Assembly (NCBI RefSeq): GCF_000236785.1 | Contig: NZ_AGUF01000102.1 | Span: 1 to 54,431, forward strand | Source: Achromobacter arsenitoxydans SY8 | Lineage (GTDB): Bacteria; Pseudomonadota; Gammaproteobacteria; Burkholderiales; Burkholderiaceae_B | Length of the DNA stretch: 54,431 bases | Reading direction: 5' to 3' | In this document: positions 17,725-26,328 of the stretch, one piece after another | How the letters are laid out: every line of letters starts with the position of its first letter | How positions within the stretch are numbered: the first letter of the stretch is position 1 | Made by a program: the position numbers and the translations under genes | Notes under the pieces: generated by a model | What the model saw: the letters and a program-made list of their open reading frames with translations, nothing else | Told to the model about the DNA's origin: nothing | Databases searched by the model: none

Positions 17725-18213
17725 CTATTCAGCGGCGCCGGCCAGGTCGGGCCGGTACGCGGCGGGATCGTCGTATTCGACCAGTTCCAGCACATTGCCT
17801 TCGGGGTCGCGGAAGAAGGCCAGCCAGGTGCCCGGCCGCACTTCCATCGGCGCCGGGGTGCTGTCGAAGACGACGCCCTTCGATTTCAGGCCGCGCACCA
17901 CGCCGGGCAGGTCGCGCACGATGAAGGTCAGATAGGCGGCCCCCTGGCGATCCAGGATGGCCGCGCCCCGCGCCGCGGGCTCGGGCTTTACTGCGGGCTG
18001 CAGCAGCTTGACGCGCTCGCCGTACGGCGTCTGCAGGCGCGCCACGTCGTAGCCGTGGGGCGTGAGGCCCGTGGCGCGGGCCTTGTCTGCGGGCACGGTC
18101 ACGCGGTTCACGAGCGTAAGGCCGACGATGCCGGTGTAGAACGCCAGCTGCGCGTCCAGGTCCGCGCAGCAGATGCCGACCTCCATCGGCACGGTCATGT
18201 GCAGGGCGCTCAT
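17725..18213 (-). CDS. VOC family protein inside the dehydrogenase operon
   Basis: A 162-residue VOC-fold protein. The first module begins VPMEVGICCADLDAQLAFYTGIVG and the second ends TWLAFFRDPEGNVLELVEY. The usual N-terminal metal-ligand His is replaced by Gly/Ile in VGICC, while the C-terminal Glu is kept. The ATG at 18213 overlaps the E1 stop as ATGA, so it is made together with E1. VOC enzymes include methylmalonyl-CoA epimerase, glyoxalase I and dioxygenases; the operon suggests epimerising or processing the acid substrate or its CoA product, but this is inference. Confidence 0.8.
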   Translation of the reverse strand: MSALHMTVPMEVGICCADLDAQLAFYTGIVGLTLVNRVTVPADKARATGLTPHGYDVARLQTPYGERVKLLQPAVKPEPAARGAAILDRQGAAYLTFIVRDLPGVVRGLKSKGVVFDSTPAPMEVRPGTWLAFFRDPEGNVLELVEYDDPAAYRPDLAGAAE

Positions 18214-20393
18214 GCCTGTTCTCCCAGGTCCGCCAGCACATCTTCCAGCCCCGCGACCACTTCGTCGGTATCGGCGAACGCCGCGCGCTCCAGCACCTTG
18301 GAGATGCTGGGCGACGCCTCGCCGCCGGTTACGCGCTTGACCGGCTGGTCCAGCCAGTCGAAGTAGCGGCGCTGGATCTCGTCGGCCAGCATGGCGCCGT
18401 AGGACGTGCCGCGCGCGCCTTGCTCTACGATCAGCACGTTGTTGGTCTTGCGGATGCTGGCGCCGATGGTGTCCCAGTCCAGGCTGGCGCGGTCCAGCGT
18501 GCGCAGGTCGATGACCTCTGCGTCCACGCCGGCGCGCTCGGCGGCCGCCAGCGCGCGGCTGACCATGGACAGGTAAGTCAGGATGGTGACCTTGCCGCCC
18601 TCGCGGCGCACGCGCGCCTTGCCGAAGGGGATGGCGTAGTCCAGGTCGCCGTCGGGCACTTCGCCCGACGAGGCGTACAGGTCCACGTGCTCGATGACCA
18701 GCACCGGATCCTTGGAGGCCAGCGCCGTGTTCATCAGGCCGACGTATTCGTAGGGCGTGGACGGCGCGACGATGCGCCAGCCGGGCGCGGTGGCGAAGAT
18801 GCCGGCCGGGTCCATGGAATGCTGCGAACCGTAGCCGGTGCCCATCGCGACCTTGGTGCGCAGCACGAAGGGCACGTCGATGTCGCCGCCGAACATGTGG
18901 CGCGCCTTGCCGATCTGGTTGAAGATCTGGTCGGCCGCCACCCACATGAAGTCGGGGTACATGAATTCCACGACCGGCTTGTAGCGGCCGTCCATTGCCA
19001 GGCCGCCGCCCAGGCCGGCGAACGCGTTCTCGGAGATCGGCGTGCCCAGCACGCGGTCAGGATACTTGTCCTTCAGGCCGCGGGTGGCGCCGTTGGTGCC
19101 GCCCTTCAGGCGGTGCACGTCTTCGCCCAGCACGACCACGCCCGGGTCCGTTTCCATGCGGCGGTCCAGCACGTCGGCCACGGCGTCGACGAACTTGCGT
19201 TCGACCTTTGCGCCGCCGTGGTCCGCGGCATCCTGGTAGCGCAGGCCGGCCAGTTCCGAGCCGTCGCTGCGCAGGCCCACGTCGCGGAAGTCGGGGCTGG
19301 GCCAAAGGTCGGCGCGCACGCGGCGCTTGCCGCCGTCGCCGGCCTCGGTCAGGCGGCTGGACACGTCTTTCATGACGTCCTTGCAGCGCTGGCGCAGCGC
19401 ATCCACCTCGGCTTGCGTGACGAGCTTGCGGCCGATCATTTCCGACGCGATCCGGTCCAGCGGATCGCGCTGGCGCCATTGCGCTTCTTCGTCTTTGGTG
19501 CGGTAGCCGAAGGCGCTGCCGGGGAAGGGACCGTTCTGGTGGAAGAAGCGGTAGACGTCCACCTCGACAATGGTTGGGCCCTTGCCGGCGCGCATGTGCG
19601 CCACGGCTTCCGACATGGCCAGGTGCACGGCCAGCGGGTCCATGCCGTCGACCTTCCACGACGGGATGTTGAAGGCCAGGCCGCGCGCAGACAGGCGCGG
19701 CTCGGCGGTGGATTCTTCCACGGTGGTGGACACGGCGTAGCGGTTGTTCTCGATGAAGAAGCACAGCGGCGTCTTCCAGGCGGCCGTCAGATTCATCGTT
19801 TCCAGCACGGACCCGATGTTCACCGCGCCGTCGCCGAAGTAGGTCACGGCCACGCGGTCGGTGCCCGCGTGCTTGTGCGCCCAGCCCGCGCCGGCCGCCA
19901 GCGGCACGCCGCCGCCCACGATGGCGTTGGTGCCCAGCGCGCCGGCTTCAAGCCAGCGCAGGTGCATGCTGCCGCCGCGGCCGCGGCAATACCCGTCCGC
20001 CAGGCCCATGATCTCGGCCAGCGTCTTGTGCAGGACCTCGTCGATGGCGGGCGTGAGCGGGTTACGCGGGGCCAGGCCAAGCGGCGCCACATGCTGCAGC
20101 GCCTTGGCCAGGAACTGGTGGTGGCCGCGGTGCGAGCCGTTGATCTGGTCGCCGGCGCCCAGCGCCAGCACCGAACCGACGGCGCCGCCTTCCTGGCCCA
20201 CCGACGAGTGGGCGGGTCCGTGCACCAGGCCCTCGGCGGCCAATTCCAGCACGGCTTCTTCAAAGGCGCGGATCCAGTGCAGCTGGGTCAGCATCGTGCC
20301 GAGCAGGGCGGGGTCCGCCTGCTGCCAGTCCGAGGCCTCGGCCGTCAGTTGCCGCCAGGGCGCCTGGGGCTCGAGCGGTTGGTAGGTGGCCAT
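18210..20393 (-). CDS. Fused alpha-beta E1 of a thiamine-dependent 2-oxoacid/acyloin dehydrogenase
   Basis: A 727-residue protein joining both E1 subunits. Residues 30-360 are E1 alpha, with the thiamine diphosphate motif beginning at GDG (187-189) and ending near ENNRYA (215-220). Residues about 390-720 are E1 beta, with VVVLGEDV, PISENAFAGLGGGLAMDG and a transketolase C-terminal domain (KVTILTYLSMV). The alpha part, with GRGGSMHL and TNAIVGGGVPLAAGA, is closest to the acetoin-dehydrogenase type. E1 decarboxylates or cleaves the substrate and acylates the lipoyl arm. In most bacteria alpha and beta are separate genes. The start ATG at 20393 has GGAG nine bases upstream. The stop overlaps the VOC gene by ATGA. 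Confidence 0.88.
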   Translation of the reverse strand: MATYQPLEPQAPWRQLTAEASDWQQADPALLGTMLTQLHWIRAFEEAVLELAAEGLVHGPAHSSVGQEGGAVGSVLALGAGDQINGSHRGHHQFLAKALQHVAPLGLAPRNPLTPAIDEVLHKTLAEIMGLADGYCRGRGGSMHLRWLEAGALGTNAIVGGGVPLAAGAGWAHKHAGTDRVAVTYFGDGAVNIGSVLETMNLTAAWKTPLCFFIENNRYAVSTTVEESTAEPRLSARGLAFNIPSWKVDGMDPLAVHLAMSEAVAHMRAGKGPTIVEVDVYRFFHQNGPFPGSAFGYRTKDEEAQWRQRDPLDRIASEMIGRKLVTQAEVDALRQRCKDVMKDVSSRLTEAGDGGKRRVRADLWPSPDFRDVGLRSDGSELAGLRYQDAADHGGAKVERKFVDAVADVLDRRMETDPGVVVLGEDVHRLKGGTNGATRGLKDKYPDRVLGTPISENAFAGLGGGLAMDGRYKPVVEFMYPDFMWVAADQIFNQIGKARHMFGGDIDVPFVLRTKVAMGTGYGSQHSMDPAGIFATAPGWRIVAPSTPYEYVGLMNTALASKDPVLVIEHVDLYASSGEVPDGDLDYAIPFGKARVRREGGKVTILTYLSMVSRALAAAERAGVDAEVIDLRTLDRASLDWDTIGASIRKTNNVLIVEQGARGTSYGAMLADEIQRRYFDWLDQPVKRVTGGEASPSISKVLERAAFADTDEVVAGLEDVLADLGEQA

Positions 20394-20429
20394 GAGTGAA
20401 TCTCCAGAGTGTTTTTAGCGTCGGTGCGA

Positions 20430-21275
20430 TTAGAGGTAGCTGTAGCGGCTCCAGCCGCCGTCGGCCACCAGGGTGTGTCCGGTGATGTAGGCGGCCTGGC
20501 GCGATGCCAGGAAAACCGCCAGGTCGGCCATTTCGGCCGGCTGCGCCATGCGGCGCAGGGGCGTGCGTTGCTTCAGGAGTTCGGGGTCCAGCCGGCCGCG
20601 CGCGGCCAGGTCGCGCACCAGGTCGGTCTCGACATAGCCGGGCGCCAGCGCGTTCACGCGCACGCCCATCGGGCCCCATTCCACGGCCAGGGTTTCGGTC
20701 AGCAGCACCACCGCGCCCTTGGTGGCGCAGTAGGCGGCGCGGTCCGGCGCCGCCACCACGCCGTACATCGAGGCCAGGTTGATGATGCTGCCCGAGCCGG
20801 CGGGCACCATGCGCCGGCCGGCGGCCTGCGCGCACAGGAAGACGCCGGTCAGGTTGATGTCCACGGCGCGGCGCCATTCGTCCACGGTGACGTCCAGCGT
20901 GGGCTTGTTGGCCGAGACGCCGGCGTTATTGACCAGCACGTCGATGCGGCCCCAGGCCTGTTCGACCTGCGCGAAGGCGCGCTCGACCGCGTCGGCGTCG
21001 GTGACGGACGCCTGCACCGCCATGGCCTGCGCGCCGGCGCCCGAGGCCGCCAGTTCTGCGGCGGCGGCGTCCAGCGCGGCGGCGTCCAAGTCCAGCAGCG
21101 CGACGCGCGCGCCCTGGCGCGCGAAGGCCTGCGCGGTGCTGTAGCCGATGCCTTTAGCGCCGCCGGTGATCACGACCGTCTGGCCGCGCAGTTCGGCATG
21201 GATGACTTCAGAGGGGTTGTCCAAGATGTGTGCCTGTAGGGGATGAATACGTGGCCGGCTCAAACCGCCAGCCAT
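20430..21275 (-). CDS. SDR family oxidoreductase
   Basis: A classical short-chain dehydrogenase: TGGAKGIG cofactor motif (37-44), NNAG (116-119) and the catalytic Ser169, Tyr182 and Lys186 (YCATK). The C-terminus is YITGHTLVADGGWSRYSYL. An acidic residue after the second strand (LLDLD) suggests NAD+ preference. The ATG at 21275 overlaps the livF end by 16 bp and has no clear ribosome site. A TTG at 21224 would give a start closer to the family norm and may be the true one. It lies between the importer and E1 genes and probably oxidises the imported hydroxy compound to the oxo substrate of E1, which is inferred. Confidence 0.85.
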   Translation of the reverse strand: MAGGLSRPRIHPLQAHILDNPSEVIHAELRGQTVVITGGAKGIGYSTAQAFARQGARVALLDLDAAALDAAAAELAASGAGAQAMAVQASVTDADAVERAFAQVEQAWGRIDVLVNNAGVSANKPTLDVTVDEWRRAVDINLTGVFLCAQAAGRRMVPAGSGSIINLASMYGVVAAPDRAAYCATKGAVVLLTETLAVEWGPMGVRVNALAPGYVETDLVRDLAARGRLDPELLKQRTPLRRMAQPAEMADLAVFLASRQAAYITGHTLVADGGWSRYSYL

Positions 21276-21979
21276 TCCTGGACGACGTCCTGGCGCTCAT
21301 GCAGCTGCGCGGGCGGTCCTTCGAACACGATGCGGCCATGGCCCATCACGCTGACGCGGGTGGACACCTTCAGGGCGATGGTCAGCTTCTGTTCCACCAG
21401 CACGACGGACACGCCGCGCTTGTGGATGTCGCGGATCACGTCGGCGATCACTTCGACGATCTTCGGCGCCAGCCCTTCCGTGGGCTCGTCGATCAGCATG
21501 ACCTTGGGATTGCCCAGCAGCGAGCGGCACATGGTCAGCATCTGCTGTTCGCCGCCGGACAGGTTGCCCGCCTTGGTGTTGCTGCGTTCTTTCAGGCGCG
21601 GGAAGTAGTCGAACATCTGCGCCACGGTCCAGAACGGCGCGTCGTCGCGCCGCGGCTGTTCGCCCATGCGCAGGTTCTCGTCCACCGTCAGGTTGGCGAA
21701 GACCTCGCGTTCCTCGGGCACGAAACCCAGGCCGGCGCGGGCGATTTCGAACGGGCGCTTGTTGGTGATGTCGCGGCCTTCGATGGCGATGCGGCCGCCG
21801 GTCACGTCCACCAGCCCCATGATGCTCTTCATGGTGGTGGAGCGGCCCGCGCCGTTGCGGCCCAGCAGGCTGACGACTTCGCCGCGCCCGATCGACAGGT
21901 CGATGCCGTGCAGGATGTGGCTCTTGCCGTAATGGGCATGCACGCCCTGCAGCGACAAGAGCGGGGATTGCGTCGTCAT
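21260..21979 (-). CDS. Liv-type ABC transporter ATP-binding protein (LivF), first importer
   Basis: A 239-residue ATPase of the LivF family. The signature LSGGEQQM, Walker B VMLIDEPTEGLAP and the closing VVLVEQKLTIAL are intact. The Walker A loop reads GRNGAGRSTT, with Arg46 where Lys is expected (codon CGC). It probably pairs with the adjacent LivG to power import of a branched-chain amino acid, an organic acid or an aromatic compound. The ATG at 21979 overlaps the livG stop as ATGA. Confidence 0.92.
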   Translation of the reverse strand: MTTQSPLLSLQGVHAHYGKSHILHGIDLSIGRGEVVSLLGRNGAGRSTTMKSIMGLVDVTGGRIAIEGRDITNKRPFEIARAGLGFVPEEREVFANLTVDENLRMGEQPRRDDAPFWTVAQMFDYFPRLKERSNTKAGNLSGGEQQMLTMCRSLLGNPKVMLIDEPTEGLAPKIVEVIADVIRDIHKRGVSVVLVEQKLTIALKVSTRVSVMGHGRIVFEGPPAQLHERQDVVQEWLAV

Positions 21980-22728
21980 ACCGTTTCCTCTCCCAGGTAG
22001 GCTTCGCGCACGCGGGCGTCGCCGCGGATGGCGGCGGGCGTGCCGGTTGCCAGGATTTCCCCGTAGACCAGCACGCTGATGCGGTCGGCCAGCGAAAACA
22101 CCACCTGCATGTCGTGTTCGACGATCAGCAGGGTGCAGTCGCGCGTCACTTCCTTGATGAGTTCGACCGTGTAGTCGACCTCGTGCTGGGACATGCCGGC
22201 CATGGGCTCGTCCAGCAGGATGACCTTCGGGCGCGACGCCAGCGTCATGCCGATTTCCAGCGAGCGCTGCTCGGAGTAGTTCAGGTCGCCGGCCGCGGTG
22301 TCCTGCTTGGCCGTCAGCCGCACCTTTTCCAGCAGGCGGTCCACGTCCTCGTTCACGGCGCGGTTGCGCGCGATGGGGCGCCAGAAGTTGTAGACCAGTC
22401 CGTGCATGCGCAGCACCGCCAGGCGCAGGTTTTCGCGCACGGACAGGCGCGGGAACACGTTGGTGATCTGGAACGAGCGCGCCAGCCCCAGGCGGTTGAT
22501 AGCCTCGGGCGCCAGCCCGCCGATGGAGCGCGAGCGCAGGTTGATCTCGCCCGACGTGGGCGCGAACGAGCCCGACATCAGGTGGAACAGGGTGGACTTG
22601 CCCGCGCCGTTGGGGCCGATGACGGCGTGGCGTTCGCCGGCCTCGATGGCCAGGTTCACGCCGCGGATGATCTGCGCTTCGCCGAAGGACTTGCGCACGT
22701 CGGTCAGGGTGAGGATTTCGTGGCTCAT
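21976..22728 (-). CDS. Liv-type ABC transporter ATP-binding protein (LivG), first importer
   Basis: A 250-residue LivG-type ATPase. Walker A is intact (GPNGAGKST), followed by SFQITNVFPRLSVREN typical of LivG, the degenerate signature LNYSEQRSLEI (normally LSYGQQR-like), Walker B VILLDEPMAGM and the H-loop IVEHDM. It sits in the cytoplasm against the LivHM permease. ATGA overlaps join it to livM upstream and livF downstream. Confidence 0.92.
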   Translation of the reverse strand: MSHEILTLTDVRKSFGEAQIIRGVNLAIEAGERHAVIGPNGAGKSTLFHLMSGSFAPTSGEINLRSRSIGGLAPEAINRLGLARSFQITNVFPRLSVRENLRLAVLRMHGLVYNFWRPIARNRAVNEDVDRLLEKVRLTAKQDTAAGDLNYSEQRSLEIGMTLASRPKVILLDEPMAGMSQHEVDYTVELIKEVTRDCTLLIVEHDMQVVFSLADRISVLVYGEILATGTPAAIRGDARVREAYLGEETV

Positions 22729-24005
22729 TTGGCGGGCTCCAGCAGGGGGGCGGCTTCGCCGGCGTCGCGCCACAGGGCCAGCGCCCAGCGGCAGGCTGCA
22801 AGGCCGGCGGCAAACAGCGCCAGCGGAACCAGCCAGGTCGACACGGCAAGCGGCGCCCAGTCCTGGCCGAACAGCGGGATGGCGGGCCAGCCGGCGTCGG
22901 GGTTCATGGCGAGCAGGGCGCGGTAATCGCGGGCGAACATGCGTTGCAGCAGTTCCACCGTGAAGACGGTGGCGCCGGTCAGCAGCAGGCCGCCGGCCAC
23001 CGACACCGCGGCGCGCGGCAGCCAGTTGGCCAGCCCGCGCTCGCGCAGCGACTTGGCCGCGCGCTGCACCAGGCCGACCAGGCCGTCCGGCACGAACAGC
23101 ATCACCAGGACGAACAGAATGCCCTGGTACAGCAGCCACGACCGCGTGATGTCGGCCAGCGTCTGCGACAGGAAGGTCAGGATGGAGGCGCCCAGCACGG
23201 GACCCAGGAAGGCGTTGACGCCGCCGATGTAGGCGAACAGCACCGCGTCCGTGGACAGCTTGACCTCGAACAGCACGTAGTTGCCGGCCTCAATGTTCAG
23301 GGCCTGCAGGCCGCCGGCGATGCCGGCGAACATGGCCGACAGCGCGAACACCATGGTCTTGAGCGCATGCGGCCGGTAGCCCAGGTAGCGCAGGCGGTTG
23401 GCGTTTTCGCGCAGGCCCAGCGTCAGCCGCCCCAGCGGGGTGCGGGTCAGGCCGTACAGCGCGGCCAGCGAGATCAGCACCCAGGCCAGCACCAGGAAAT
23501 ACACCTCGATGTCGGAGCCGAAGGTGAAGCCCCAGGCCGGCATGCGCATGGCGGATACGCCCGCCTCGCCGCCGAACACGCCCTTCAGGTGCGGCGCCAG
23601 CGCATGCAGCAGTTCGGCCAGCGCCAGCGTGATCATCGAAAAATACACGCCTGAGCGCATGGTGGCGAACCAGCCGGCGACCAGGCCGAACAGCAGGCCG
23701 GCCACGCCGCCCACGAGCGGCATCAGGGGCGTGGGCAGCAGGCCCGCGCCGCCCAGCGCATTCATGGCGTGGATGGTGGCGAAGGTGCCGACGCCGAAGT
23801 ACGCGGCATGGCCGAAGGACAGCATGCCGCCCTGGCCGGCCAGCAGGTTGAAGGCGCAGGCGAACAGCGCGGCGATCAGCATCTGCACGGCGGCCACCAG
23901 CTGGCCCGCGGGCAGCAGCCACGGCAGCGCGCACAGCGTGGCCACGCACAGGATCAGCAGCAGCGCGCCGGTGGCGCGGCGGGTATGGGTCATGGCCTGG
24001 GTCAT
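22725..24005 (-). CDS. Liv-type ABC transporter permease (LivM), first importer, with extended C-terminus
   Basis: A 426-residue inner-membrane permease. The core has the LivM motifs LLAGQGGMLSFGHAAYFGVG and YIGGVNAFLGPVLGA and about ten hydrophobic helices. After the usual end of the family (near VQRAAKSLRERG) there are about 100 more residues with two further hydrophobic stretches, LLLTGATVFTVELLQ and LVPLALFAAGLAAC. I chose the ATG at 24005 because it overlaps the livH stop as ATGA; the open frame extends to 24128 inside livH. The substrate is unknown. Confidence 0.9.
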   Translation of the reverse strand: MTQAMTHTRRATGALLLILCVATLCALPWLLPAGQLVAAVQMLIAALFACAFNLLAGQGGMLSFGHAAYFGVGTFATIHAMNALGGAGLLPTPLMPLVGGVAGLLFGLVAGWFATMRSGVYFSMITLALAELLHALAPHLKGVFGGEAGVSAMRMPAWGFTFGSDIEVYFLVLAWVLISLAALYGLTRTPLGRLTLGLRENANRLRYLGYRPHALKTMVFALSAMFAGIAGGLQALNIEAGNYVLFEVKLSTDAVLFAYIGGVNAFLGPVLGASILTFLSQTLADITRSWLLYQGILFVLVMLFVPDGLVGLVQRAAKSLRERGLANWLPRAAVSVAGGLLLTGATVFTVELLQRMFARDYRALLAMNPDAGWPAIPLFGQDWAPLAVSTWLVPLALFAAGLAACRWALALWRDAGEAAPLLEPAK

Positions 24006-24943
24006 GCCTGTTCTCCCTTCAGGCCCGACGGCTTGACCAGCAGCACCACCAGCATCAGCAGGAAGGGCAGGGTCGCGGCAAGGCTGGATATCTTCACGGT
24101 CATCAGGCCGCCCACGCTTTCCGCCCATTCACGCGCGCCGAACAGGCCGAACAGGGTGGCAAGGCTGGCGTCGATGCCGACCGAAAACGAGCTGATCAGG
24201 CCGATCAGCAGCGAGGCGATCATTGCGCCTTCAAGTGAGCCCAGGCCGCCGACCACGACCACCACGAACACCAGCACGCCCAGTTCCAGCGCCATGTTCG
24301 GATTGGTGGTGTAGAACGCGCCGGCCACGGCGCCGGCCAGGCCGGCCATGGCTGCGCCCACGCCGAACACGCTCATGAAGACCAGCGGCACGTTGTGCCC
24401 CAGGGCCTCGGCCATGCGCGGACGGTAGATGGCCGAGCGCACCACGATGCCCACGCGGGTGCGCGACAGCAGCAGGTAGATCACGGCGAACATCGCCAGC
24501 GACACGCCGCCCATCAGCAGGCGATAGAAGGGATAGTCCGCATCGAATACCCGGAACGCCGCGAAGTTCAGGAACTGCGGCACGCGGTAGTCGACCGGGA
24601 AGTCGCCGTAGAACAGCTTGATCAGCTCGGCGACGATGAACGCCAGGCCGAAGGTCACCAGCAGTTCCTGCGCGTGGCCGAACTTGTGCACGCGCCGCAG
24701 GAAGAAGCGCTCGACGCCCATGCCCAGCACGCCCGCGATGACCGTGGCCAGCACCAGCGCCGTCCAGAAGCCCGTGACGGGCGTCAGGGTGTAGGCGGCG
24801 TACGCGCCTATCATGTAGAACGATGCGTGCGCGAAGTTCAGCACGCCCATCATTCCGAAAATCAGTGTCAGGCCCGCCGACACCATGAATAGCAGCAGGC
24901 CGTAGATCACGCCGTTCAACAGCGAGACGGTAAAGTATTCCAT
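24002..24943 (-). CDS. Liv-type ABC transporter permease (LivH), first importer
   Basis: A 313-residue permease with about eight hydrophobic helices. The N-terminal block LTLIFGMMGVLNFAHASFYM and the C-terminal block VFVVVVVGGLGSLEGAMIASLL are characteristic of LivH. It pairs with LivM to form the membrane channel. The start ATG at 24943 lies 149 bp after livK across a hairpin-containing gap, consistent with higher expression of the binding protein than of the permease. Confidence 0.93.
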   Translation of the reverse strand: MEYFTVSLLNGVIYGLLLFMVSAGLTLIFGMMGVLNFAHASFYMIGAYAAYTLTPVTGFWTALVLATVIAGVLGMGVERFFLRRVHKFGHAQELLVTFGLAFIVAELIKLFYGDFPVDYRVPQFLNFAAFRVFDADYPFYRLLMGGVSLAMFAVIYLLLSRTRVGIVVRSAIYRPRMAEALGHNVPLVFMSVFGVGAAMAGLAGAVAGAFYTTNPNMALELGVLVFVVVVVGGLGSLEGAMIASLLIGLISSFSVGIDASLATLFGLFGAREWAESVGGLMTVKISSLAATLPFLLMLVVLLVKPSGLKGEQA

Positions 24944-25043
24944 GTCCGCTCCAGGATTCTTGCGCGGGACGCCAGGCGTCCCGCGAGCGTTTGCGCACGT
25001 TGTTTTTGCCCGGCCCGCGCCGGGTGTGCGCTTGTCATGGGCT

Positions 25044-25088
25044 GGCGGCGGGCCGCGCGCGTGTCGTCAACGCGCAGCCCGCCGCGCC
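25044..25088 (-). other. Strong hairpin between livK and livH
   Basis: GC-rich arms around GGCGGCGGG (from 25044) and CCCGCCGCGCC (to 25088) form an imperfect stem of about 17 bp. It lies 4 bp after the livK stop and has no T-run on the minus strand. Hairpins here commonly stabilise receptor mRNA or dampen read-through into permease genes. The role is inferred. Confidence 0.55.
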
Positions 25089-25092
25089 CGCA

Positions 25093-26328
25093 TCACTTCG
25101 GACGCTGCATCTTGCAGGTGCCCTGCACCGGCGCGGACACATCCGCCGCGGCCAGCACCTTGACCGGCGAAAAGCCCATGTCGGTGCCGTCTGCCTTGTA
25201 CTTGGCGTCCTTGCTGACCTTGGACACCACCATCGGCAGCTGCACCTGGTGGTCTTCGGCGCGCATCGTGTAGTCGCCCAGCGCCGACTTGTACGTGACC
25301 TTCTCCAGCGCGCTGGCCAATTCCGGCACCGACAGCTTGCCGTCCTGCGGCTTGACCTGTTTAAGCGCCTCGCCCAGGAAGCGCACGCCGATCACGGTCT
25401 GCGGTTCGGTGTAGCTGGGGTAGTGGCCGGTCTTGGACTTGTAGTCCTCGGCGAACGCGGCGCCTTCTTCGCCGGCGGCCTCGATGTTGTACGGGTGCGC
25501 GATGTAATGGCCCAGCGCGACGTCGCCGGCGTTGGCCAGGTTGCCCACCTGGTCCAGGAACACCGTGGCGAAGCGCACCTTCAGGCCGGCGGCCTGCGTG
25601 GCCTTCATGAGCAGCAGCAGGTCGTTGGACCAGTTGCCGGTAATCACCGTGTCCGGCGTGGCCGAACGGATGCGCGCGACATAGGGCGCGAAGTCCTGGA
25701 TCTTGTTGACTTCGTGCAGCGTCTTGCCCACCACTTCGTAGCCATACTGCTTGGCGAAGCGCTCGGTGGCGCCTTCCATGTCCTGGCCCCAGGAGTAGTT
25801 CTGGTTGATGGCGTACACGCGCTTGCCCAGCGTGCCGTCGGCCGACATCACCGACGCCAGCGCCTTCACGCGCAGGTCGGCGTTAGTGGTGAAGCGAAAG
25901 TGGTAGAAGTGGCACTTCTGGCCGGTCAGTTCCAGCGCTTCGCCGCCCACGTTCAGGAACACGATTTCCTTGCCCGGGTTGCGCAGGTTGTGCTTGCGCA
26001 CGTCTTCCGTGAGCTGGCCCGAGATGGCCGACGACGAGCCCTGCAGCAGCACCTGCACGCCTTCGGCGGCGGCGGCGCGGAAGCGGTCGGACGCGCCCAC
26101 GGGGCCGCCCTGGTTGTCGAACTCCACCAGTTCCAGGGGCTGGCCGTTCCAGCCGCCGGCCGCGTTGATGCGGTCCAGCTCGTATTTGACGGCGGCGCGG
26201 AACATCAGGCCGGTCGAGGCCTGGGGGCCCGACAGCGTTTCGATCAGGCCGATCTTGACGGGTGCGGCCTGGGCCGAGGCGGCGAGTCCGGCCAGGCACA
26301 GCAGGCCGGTGGTGAAAGCCAATTTCAT
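25093..26328 (-). CDS. Liv-type periplasmic substrate-binding protein (LivK), first importer
   Basis: A 411-residue receptor with a cleaved signal peptide (MKLAFTTGLLCLAGLAASAQA, cleavage after AQA). It begins the mature protein with PVKIGLIETLSGPQASTG, typical of type I periplasmic binding proteins. It also has LKVRFATVFLDQVGNL and a C-terminal Cys pair (with CHFYHF and GTCKMQRPK). It delivers the substrate to LivHMGF. As first gene of a ten-gene operon ending in E1-E2-E3, it probably binds the compound those enzymes degrade. Confidence 0.92.
   Translation of the reverse strand: MKLAFTTGLLCLAGLAASAQAAPVKIGLIETLSGPQASTGLMFRAAVKYELDRINAAGGWNGQPLELVEFDNQGGPVGASDRFRAAAAEGVQVLLQGSSSAISGQLTEDVRKHNLRNPGKEIVFLNVGGEALELTGQKCHFYHFRFTTNADLRVKALASVMSADGTLGKRVYAINQNYSWGQDMEGATERFAKQYGYEVVGKTLHEVNKIQDFAPYVARIRSATPDTVITGNWSNDLLLLMKATQAAGLKVRFATVFLDQVGNLANAGDVALGHYIAHPYNIEAAGEEGAAFAEDYKSKTGHYPSYTEPQTVIGVRFLGEALKQVKPQDGKLSVPELASALEKVTYKSALGDYTMRAEDHQVQLPMVVSKVSKDAKYKADGTDMGFSPVKVLAAADVSAPVQGTCKMQRPK

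Noticed and set aside
18420-20399. 659-codon plus-strand frame opposite E1
   Set aside because: It has a His/Val/Gln/Ala-rich shadow composition, and the opposite strand encodes an unmistakable thiamine-dependent E1.
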